In this document: piece by piece, positions 12,241 through 18,539 of the stretch
Numbering within the stretch: position 1 is the stretch's first letter
How the letters are laid out: every line of letters begins with the position of its first letter
IMG/VR virus record: IMGVR_UViG_3300021963_000737
Coordinates: 1 to 21,893 of that record
Length of the DNA: 21,893 nt
Direction: 5' to 3' (one strand)
Source of the DNA: a virus
Made by a program: the position numbers and the translations under genes
Notes under the pieces: model-generated
Told to the model about the DNA's origin: nothing
Databases searched by the model: none
The model's input: only the letters and a program-made list of their open reading frames with translations

Positions 12241-15200
12241 ATGGCCGGAAACGATAATAGACAGTTAGAAGAAGCAAAAAGACTCTTACAGGAGATAAAT
12301 ACCTTAAGAGCTAGGCTTAATCAACAACCGTTAACAATGACGGATGCTGATGCAGTAGCAAATGTGCAAAGCCTTCGTAACGAACTAAGAGGAGTACAAA
12401 ATGCTTTTCAGGATGTAGATGATTCTGCAACAAGTCTCTATGATCAGGTTAGAGCAATTTCTGGTGAATTTAAGAACCAGCCAGGCGCTTTGCAGAAGAT
12501 TAGATCATCTATGAAGAAGATTACCTCTATTGCAGAAGATTTAAAACTACAAGAACAGGGTATTAAAGATCTTTCTACAAAGCAACTAGACGATTTAGCT
12601 CAAAGATTAAAAGAAAATAAAAAAATATTAGATGACGAATCAACACGTTTATTAAACGGAGAGGATTTATCAGATATTGCACAAAGAGAGGTTCAGGCTC
12701 TTCAAGATTTAATACAAGAACAAGGTGGGTTAACTAACATGACTAGAGACCAGGTAGATGCTGCTCTAGAGTTAGTTAACGTAATGGATAATCTTTCCAC
12801 AGAACAAAAAGCCGCTTTAGCTAACTATGTAGACCAAGGTAATGCATTAGGTAATATAGAGGATAAAATTAGTGCTATAAAAGAACAGCAGAAAGAAGTC
12901 AATAACTTGATGGGTGTTGGTGGTGCTGTAGTAGATGGATTGGACGGTCTAATGGGTAAACTCGGTATGAGCTCCAGTAGATTCAAAGATGCAGTATCAG
13001 AGGCTAAAGATAAAATGAAAGCAACTGCAGAAGCAATTCAATCAGGTGCTCAAAAAGGAAATAAGTTAACAGTACTAATGTCTGGCTTAGGGCCTTTAGC
13101 AAAAGGCTTTGGAGCTGCTTTATTAGATCCGTTAACTATTATCATGAAGATAGTAGATGCGTTCTTCAAATTAGATAAAGCAAGCACAGAAGTACAGCGA
13201 TTAACCGGACAAAACTCAGATTTAGTTGCAGGAGCAAATATGAGATACGCTACTTCGGTAGATTATCTTGAAACCGTAGCAGAGCTTACAAAGCAGACTG
13301 GTATGAATGCTCAAAATATATTTACACCAGATGTTATTGCAGGAGCCGCTGAATTAAAAAATACAATGGGACTTGCTGCTGACGAAGCAGGAGGTCTTGC
13401 AATGATAGCTCAGACTACAGGTGGGAATATAGATAAGACAGTCGATAGTATTGTTGCTGAAACTAGTGCTTTTAACAAAGCAAATAGATCAGCTGTATCT
13501 CAAGGACAGGTACTTAGAGACGTAGCTAAAACTTCAGATGGAATTAAAGCTTCTTTAGGAGGTAACCCTAAATTAATAGCTGCCGCTGCTACACAGGCTC
13601 GTAGATTAGGAATGGAACTTAGCCAGGTAGACGGTATTGCTAGTTCTTTATTGGACTTTGAAGATTCTATTTCAAAAGAAATGGAAGCTGAACTACTTAC
13701 AGGTAAGGACTTAAACTTAAATAAAGCTAGAGAGTTAGCTTTAAATAATGACTTAGCAGGCGTAGGTAACGAATTATTTAAGAATGCTGCTGATATCAAT
13801 GAATTCGGTAAAATGAACCGAATCCAACAAGAGTCTTATGCGGCTGCATTAGGTATGACTAGAGACCAGCTAGGTAAAATAGCTTATCAGAAGGCAATTG
13901 AATCCGGAATGACAGAAGAACAAGCCGCCGCAGCAGCGAATGTAAATGCAGAGGATATGAAGAGAGCGGAAGTACAAGAGAGAATTCAAAAATCAGTAGA
14001 TAAGTTAGCACAAGCATTTGCACCAATATTAAGTATAATAGGAGATATTGTTAACATACTTGCACCAATAGTACAGGTAGTGGGAGGAATAGTAGGATGG
14101 GTTGTAAAACTTGCATCTGAATTTAGTGTAGTAAAGTATATCCTTTATGGAATCGTCGCTATAATAGCAGCTCAAAAAATCGCAGGATTCTTTGGTACTT
14201 TAGTTGGAGGCGCTTCATCTTTCTTATCTTCGATAAAGAATATAGGTTCTTCATTCAGTGGAATGATGGATACAATGAAAGGCTGGGGACAGGGTATCAA
14301 AGATGCTTTTTCAGCCGGTAAATCAGGAGCAGGTAAGATAACAGAAGCTGCTAAAACGGCAACCGATGCCGCTGGACCAGTAGCAGATACTGCTTCTAAA
14401 GTTGCAGGCCCGGTAGCGGATAAAGCAACAGAAGCAGCTAAGTCTGCACAAGGTGTATCAAAAACAGCCGGTACAGGTATAAAAGAATTCTTAACAAACT
14501 TAGGAGAAGGTTTACGTAACTTAGGTAAGAAATTTGGAGATGTATTAAAAGGTATATTAGCTTTAGGATTAGCCGCAGTAGCAATTGTGGGACCTTTAGC
14601 TGGAGCAATGTTAATAATTAAAGACGTACCTGCCGCTGCAATGATTGCATTTGCTGCTTCAATTGGAGTGTTAGGTTACTCTTTAGCACAAATAGGAAAG
14701 AATGCAGGTGATGTAGGTAAAGGAGGTCTTGCTTTAATAGTAGCAGGAGCAGGTATTGCCGCAGCAGCATTTGGATTTTCACTATTAAAAGGAATTGACC
14801 CAGTAGGAATGTTAGCATTCTCAGGAGCAGTAGCTATATTAGGATTATCCTTAATTGTAATAGGAAAGAACGCAACAGATGTAATAAAAGGAGCAGCTGC
14901 AATGTTAATTGTAGGAGCTGCTATAGTCGTAGCATCATACGGACTTTCAATGTTATCAGGAATAGATCCAACATCTATGATGGTATTTGCCGGTTCGTTA
15001 ATTGCTCTTGGTTTAGCCGCTGCATTATTAGGAACAATAGCTAGTCAGGTAATGATGGGAGCAGTTGCTTTACTTGTATTAGGAGCAGCTCTAGTACCAG
15101 CCGCATATGCCTTTTCATTATTAGCAGGAGTTGATACAAGTACAATAGTAGCCTTTTCAGTAGCTTTACCTTTACTTGCATTAGCAGCAGCAGGATTAGG

Positions 15201-15849
15201 ATTCTTAGCACCATTTATTATAGCAGGTGCAGGAGCGTTAGCAATCCTAGGACTTGCTTTAATTCCTGCAGCAGCAGCATTTGCATTAATGGGATCTGTT
15301 GACGTAGCAGGTATAACAGCAGGTTTCGCACAACTTGGAGGAATTGCCGGAAGCTTATTACTAGCATCAGTTGGTATTCTTGCATTAGCATCTGCTTTAG
15401 GTGTATTTGCTGCAGTAACAGCAGGAGGAGGTATAATGACCGGCCTTACTTCTTTATTTACAGGAGGAGGGCTTATCGGTGATCTTCAAACCTTAGCAGC
15501 TATGGCAGATCCGTTATCTCAAGTAGCAGGATCTCTAACAGCAATTTCAGCTGCATTAATGGGTATTGGAGCATCAATGGCTGTAATAGATACAGAAAAG
15601 TTGAAAGAGTTAGAAGGATTAGTAATGACAACAGCCTTCGCAGCACCAATGGTAGCAGCAGCCGGAGCTATTGGAGAAATGGTTAGTGGAATTGCTGGAG
15701 CACAAAAAGACGACAAAGGTGATGCTAATGCCGCTGTAGTAGCAAAATTAGATGAGCTTATAGCAGCAGTTAGAGCAGGAGGCGATGTGAAGATCGATGG
15801 TAGAAAAGTAGGAGAGCATATGGCTTTAAATGCAACCAATACTAAATAA
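12241..15849 (+). CDS. Tail tape measure protein
   Basis: This 1202-residue protein is by far the longest gene, in the expected place after the chaperones. Residues ~1-240 are highly helical (EEAKRLLQEINTLRARLNQ and many Q/E/K heptads). A middle part is soluble. Hydrophobic segments follow at about 590-655. An Ala-rich linker with AGPVADTASK/AGPVADKATE repeats lies at about 710-745, and five hydrophobic repeat units follow from residue 770. The C-terminus carries KLDELIAAVRAGGDVKIDG, an ending often seen in tape measures of related phages. Its length sets tail length; at the usual ~0.15 nm per residue this predicts roughly 180 nm. The hydrophobic repeats probably insert in the host membrane during ejection. 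No lytic domain is apparent within it. Confidence 0.95.
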   Translation: MAGNDNRQLEEAKRLLQEINTLRARLNQQPLTMTDADAVANVQSLRNELRGVQNAFQDVDDSATSLYDQVRAISGEFKNQPGALQKIRSSMKKITSIAEDLKLQEQGIKDLSTKQLDDLAQRLKENKKILDDESTRLLNGEDLSDIAQREVQALQDLIQEQGGLTNMTRDQVDAALELVNVMDNLSTEQKAALANYVDQGNALGNIEDKISAIKEQQKEVNNLMGVGGAVVDGLDGLMGKLGMSSSRFKDAVSEAKDKMKATAEAIQSGAQKGNKLTVLMSGLGPLAKGFGAALLDPLTIIMKIVDAFFKLDKASTEVQRLTGQNSDLVAGANMRYATSVDYLETVAELTKQTGMNAQNIFTPDVIAGAAELKNTMGLAADEAGGLAMIAQTTGGNIDKTVDSIVAETSAFNKANRSAVSQGQVLRDVAKTSDGIKASLGGNPKLIAAAATQARRLGMELSQVDGIASSLLDFEDSISKEMEAELLTGKDLNLNKARELALNNDLAGVGNELFKNAADINEFGKMNRIQQESYAAALGMTRDQLGKIAYQKAIESGMTEEQAAAAANVNAEDMKRAEVQERIQKSVDKLAQAFAPILSIIGDIVNILAPIVQVVGGIVGWVVKLASEFSVVKYILYGIVAIIAAQKIAGFFGTLVGGASSFLSSIKNIGSSFSGMMDTMKGWGQGIKDAFSAGKSGAGKITEAAKTATDAAGPVADTASKVAGPVADKATEAAKSAQGVSKTAGTGIKEFLTNLGEGLRNLGKKFGDVLKGILALGLAAVAIVGPLAGAMLIIKDVPAAAMIAFAASIGVLGYSLAQIGKNAGDVGKGGLALIVAGAGIAAAAFGFSLLKGIDPVGMLAFSGAVAILGLSLIVIGKNATDVIKGAAAMLIVGAAIVVASYGLSMLSGIDPTSMMVFAGSLIALGLAAALLGTIASQVMMGAVALLVLGAALVPAAYAFSLLAGVDTSTIVAFSVALPLLALAAAGLGFLAPFIIAGAGALAILGLALIPAAAAFALMGSVDVAGITAGFAQLGGIAGSLLLASVGILALASALGVFAAVTAGGGIMTGLTSLFTGGGLIGDLQTLAAMADPLSQVAGSLTAISAALMGIGASMAVIDTEKLKELEGLVMTTAFAAPMVAAAGAIGEMVSGIAGAQKDDKGDANAAVVAKLDELIAAVRAGGDVKIDGRKVGEHMALNATNTK
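14548..15222 (+). repeat. Tandem 56-residue hydrophobic repeats inside the tape measure
   Basis: Three adjacent units of exactly 168 bases start at 14719, 14887 and 15055 (residues 827, 883 and 939). They share the plan K/M-G-A-x-A-L-x-V-x-G, then xFSLLxGxD, then an AFSxALxxLxLxxxxxG helix. A 57-residue unit at 14548-14718 precedes them, and a degenerate fourth unit starts at 15223. DNA identity is low, so the duplication is old and conserved in phase rather than a recent expansion. Confidence 0.85.
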
Positions 15850-15854
15850 TTAAC

Positions 15855-15862
15855 TATTTATT
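15855..15862 (+). promoter_or_regulatory. Candidate late promoter element after the tape measure gene
   Basis: TATTTATT in the 34-base gap between the tape measure and a 72-residue gene, 21 bases before that ATG. The leader ends AAAAACAATAAAATG, nearly the same as the tube-gene leader (GATAATAAAATG). Confidence 0.42.
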
Positions 15863-15883
15863 AACGAACTTAAAAACAATAAA

Positions 15884-16102
15884 ATGGCAACAACAACAAA
15901 AGGAATCCTAACAAATCAGGCCCCAAAGTCTAGATTAGGTTTAAAAGGAGCAACCCCGAAGGTACCGATTGGAGCAACTAAAGCGTCTAAATTACATGGC
16001 ACTTCTTCTATCAACAACATACCAGAGTTCTTGGGAAGCCCTTCCAACTTAGATTTGAACGGACAAGCACCATCAAAATACTTAGATAACCCACCAGCTT
16101 AG
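15884..16102 (+). CDS. Small proline/glycine-rich tail-module protein of unknown function
   Basis: This 72-residue basic protein (MATTTKGILTNQAPKSRLGL at the start; NNIPEFLGSPSNLDLNGQAP later) is rich in Pro, Gly, Ser and Lys and probably has little regular structure. It is preceded by a TATTTATT element and an AATAAAATG start, as for true late genes, and ends two bases before the next ATG, so it is very likely expressed. Its location between tape measure and baseplate genes suggests a minor tail component or assembly factor. No family is recognised. Confidence 0.6.
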   Translation: MATTTKGILTNQAPKSRLGLKGATPKVPIGATKASKLHGTSSINNIPEFLGSPSNLDLNGQAPSKYLDNPPA

Positions 16103-16104
16103 TA

Positions 16105-18231
16105 ATGCCAAGACAAGATCTAATAACAAGAAAGACAGATCTTAAGAGCTTAAAGTATGGGAGTAGTGGTCCTTATATTCAAAAAGATATAAATAACCCA
16201 CCTGTCTACAATTCCATTAGTTCAGAAATAACTCATCGTATAGATGATACTGTTCGAATTGGTAAAATGTTAGTAGATACTCCAGGTCTTAAGTTTGCGT
16301 TAAACCAAGCTTTCTTAAACTATTCTTCTTCAGAGAAGAAAGGGTTTGGAAAAAGACTACTCGGCGCTCTAGGAGATACTGCCAAAGTACTAGCAAGTAC
16401 TATAGCACAGGTACCCGTTAATGGAACAGGTACTCACTTTGTTATTGGATTTGGAGGACACGAATATCTAAAACAAGGAGGACAAAGAGGAGGATGGTTA
16501 GATAGGGTATTACAGACAACCGCTGGAACAGGTGGTGTAAATGGTGCATCAACAGTATTAGCTGGTAAGAATGTAATTTTTGATCATAGAGGAGAAGAAG
16601 GTTACAAACCTATGACCGACTCAGAGTTAATAGATCAAGAATACAAAGATCAGCTTAAAGTAGATATAGCAACTTCTTATATTAAACAGGAAGGTAGAAC
16701 TCTTGCAAAGGCAGGTTCTATTATTATTCCTGAAAATGCAGGACAGGAAGGATATACTCCTATAAATCCCGGCATAGATAGAACAGATGCATACACTGAT
16801 GTAGATATTAATCAAACATATACTGGTCAAGACGGTAGAGTCCTATTAAAAGGAATCGCAGGTACAAGCATAACAGCTTCTGTACCCACACGTATCGATG
16901 ATGATTCACAGGCGGTAGTAGATAAGTTTAAGACTTCTTTAGAAAACGTTCAAGTAGACGCTAAGACACAGTATGATATAACAGCAGCTGTAAGTAGAGA
17001 TCAAAAAGATCCTTTCCATCAATCAGGAAAGGGATTAGGACCAAAAGTAGATCCAAACGCAGCAACTACAAAACCACATAAGGATGCTCCAATTCAGGAG
17101 AATACTTTAACACCTTATTTAGGTCAAGGAGGTCAGCCAGCTGAAACTGGTAAACCACAAACAGGAACATCACCTAGTAAACAGAAATCTGATTTAGGTG
17201 CTCCTAAAACTGTTGTAAATAAATCAAAAACAGTAACAGGCAAGCCTGCTATTAGAGATTATAAAGAAGCGGATACAGGAGTAAACGCCAAGACGAGTTA
17301 TAATACTCAAGCGGTTGATAAAAAAGGTATGCTTGATCGTTACGATAAGATAACACACGAGTACGGAGCAAATAAGTATACAAGTAAGATAAAGAAGAAT
17401 GACGATATGATACCATTCGTATTCTCTATCGTTACTCCAGAAACAGCAGAAAAACCAACACAGTTAGCTTTCAGAGCATATCTAGATAGTATGAATGATA
17501 ACTATTCATCTACTTGGAATAGCTTTAATTATATCGGTAGAGGGGAAAAATTCTATACATATGGTGGCTTTGAAAGAAAAAGTTCCGTATCTTTTAAAGT
17601 AGCAGCTATGAATAGCGGTGAACTAGACGTTCTTTATAAGAAAGTTAACCACTTAGCATCAGCAACAGCTCCTACATATGATGCAGCTGGAACTTGGATG
17701 AGAGGTACTTTTTTAAGAATGACAATAGGTACTTATTTTGATGATCAGCCTTGCCTACTTAACTCAGTAGGTATTACTGTAGATCAAAATGTACCTTGGG
17801 AAATTGATATAGACGGAACAGTTGGAATGGAAGTTCCTCATGTACTTTCGGTAGCCTTAGATCTTACTTTATTGCACGATACAACACCTAAGACAGGTTT
17901 TGAAAAGTACTTTGGATTTAGAAAGGCAGGTTCAACATCTTCTAAAGCATCTGGGGATCAAGACCCAAGTGAAAAAGAAAAGAAAGCCGATAAAGGAAAC
18001 AAAGGCGGCGGTAAAAAAGCAAAAGTAGATCCTATCAAAATAGATCCAGTAAAGATAGAACCACTACCGCGTACAAAACTAGACTTAAGTAAATTTCAAC
18101 CAATACCAATAGCAAAAGATAACACAAGAGATGTTAGAATGGAGCAGTTGGTAGCAAGAGCAGATAAATTAAAAGCAGATAGAAGAGCTGCAACCGCAGC
18201 AGCCGGTAAAGCTGTAATTAAGAAACCTTAA
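16105..18231 (+). CDS. Baseplate / tail-tube-initiator-like structural protein
   Basis: This is a 708-residue protein. The N-terminal ~130 residues are mixed and end in a Gly-rich stretch GTHFVIGFGGHEYLKQGGQR. Two imperfect 50-residue repeats start at 163 and 213. A low-complexity, Pro/Thr/Lys-rich linker (about 300-400) leads to the best preserved domain (about 430-600): PFVFSIVTPE, NYIGRGEKFYTYGGFERKSS, then GTWMRGTFLRMTIGTYFDDQ and VPWEIDID. This resembles a tube-like domain of the kind in T4 gp48/gp54, which cap the baseplate and start tube growth; the assignment rests on pattern and position. The C-terminus is Lys-rich with a DPIKIDPVKIEP repeat. The large spacer region is unusual for a tube initiator, so it may carry extra virion functions. 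Confidence 0.62.
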   Translation: MPRQDLITRKTDLKSLKYGSSGPYIQKDINNPPVYNSISSEITHRIDDTVRIGKMLVDTPGLKFALNQAFLNYSSSEKKGFGKRLLGALGDTAKVLASTIAQVPVNGTGTHFVIGFGGHEYLKQGGQRGGWLDRVLQTTAGTGGVNGASTVLAGKNVIFDHRGEEGYKPMTDSELIDQEYKDQLKVDIATSYIKQEGRTLAKAGSIIIPENAGQEGYTPINPGIDRTDAYTDVDINQTYTGQDGRVLLKGIAGTSITASVPTRIDDDSQAVVDKFKTSLENVQVDAKTQYDITAAVSRDQKDPFHQSGKGLGPKVDPNAATTKPHKDAPIQENTLTPYLGQGGQPAETGKPQTGTSPSKQKSDLGAPKTVVNKSKTVTGKPAIRDYKEADTGVNAKTSYNTQAVDKKGMLDRYDKITHEYGANKYTSKIKKNDDMIPFVFSIVTPETAEKPTQLAFRAYLDSMNDNYSSTWNSFNYIGRGEKFYTYGGFERKSSVSFKVAAMNSGELDVLYKKVNHLASATAPTYDAAGTWMRGTFLRMTIGTYFDDQPCLLNSVGITVDQNVPWEIDIDGTVGMEVPHVLSVALDLTLLHDTTPKTGFEKYFGFRKAGSTSSKASGDQDPSEKEKKADKGNKGGGKKAKVDPIKIDPVKIEPLPRTKLDLSKFQPIPIAKDNTRDVRMEQLVARADKLKADRRAATAAAGKAVIKKP
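16591..16890 (+). repeat. Two imperfect 50-residue repeats in the baseplate protein
   Basis: Unit 1 starts GEEGYKPM (residue 163) and unit 2 GQEGYTPI (residue 213). Both continue with an acidic helix and then QEGRTLAKAGS versus QDGRVLLKGIAGTS. The regular 50-residue phase and the shared Gly-x-x-Gly-Tyr opening support a duplicated small domain. Confidence 0.55.
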
Positions 18232-18236
18232 AGGTA

Positions 18237-18539
18237 ATGGACAGATATAGACAAATAGAAGAGTATAGAACAGAAGAAGGAGTGCGTTATAGACGTAACC
18301 CTATCTACCCGGATATACCTGAACATGAAGAAGATCTATACGTAATTACCACAGGAGGCGACCGTTATGATACGCTAGCTAATCAATTTTATAATGATCC
18401 GACTTTATGGTGGATTATAGCATCAGCAAATAACTATAACAAAGATAGCCTCGCAATAACACCCGGTGTACAATTAAGAATACCGGCAGATAGAGACGGA
18501 ACTATACTTGAGTATTATAGAATAAATAATATAAGATAA
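18237..18539 (+). CDS. LysM-like baseplate protein (T4 gp53 type)
   Basis: This is a 100-residue protein. Residues 34-83 form a LysM-like unit: LYVITTGGDRYDTLANQFYN, then PTLWWIIASANNYNKDSLAI and closing PGVQLRIP. Short proteins of this form occur beside the hub genes of contractile tails, as gp53-type wedge proteins or as XkdP-like connectors. There the fold joins protein subunits rather than binding peptidoglycan. It is much shorter than T4 gp53 (196 residues) and carries little beyond the LysM core. It lies five bases after the preceding gene and overlaps the hub gene by one base (TAATG), pointing to stoichiometric co-translation with the hub. Confidence 0.78.
   Translation: MDRYRQIEEYRTEEGVRYRRNPIYPDIPEHEEDLYVITTGGDRYDTLANQFYNDPTLWWIIASANNYNKDSLAITPGVQLRIPADRDGTILEYYRINNIR

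Noticed and set aside
13500-13799. Minus-strand open frame of 99 residues inside the tape measure (also 15519-15839, 14618-14818, 19186-19605, 10422-10637 and others)
   Set aside because: All lie antisense to strongly supported genes, are rich in low-complexity Ser/Leu, and have no motifs, leaders or neighbours on that strand.
14380-14470. Ala/Gly/Val-rich repeats AGPVADTASK and AGPVADKATE as a separate gene or CRISPR-like repeat
   Set aside because: They are in frame within the tape measure, short and degenerate, and have no spacer structure; simple linker repeats explain them.
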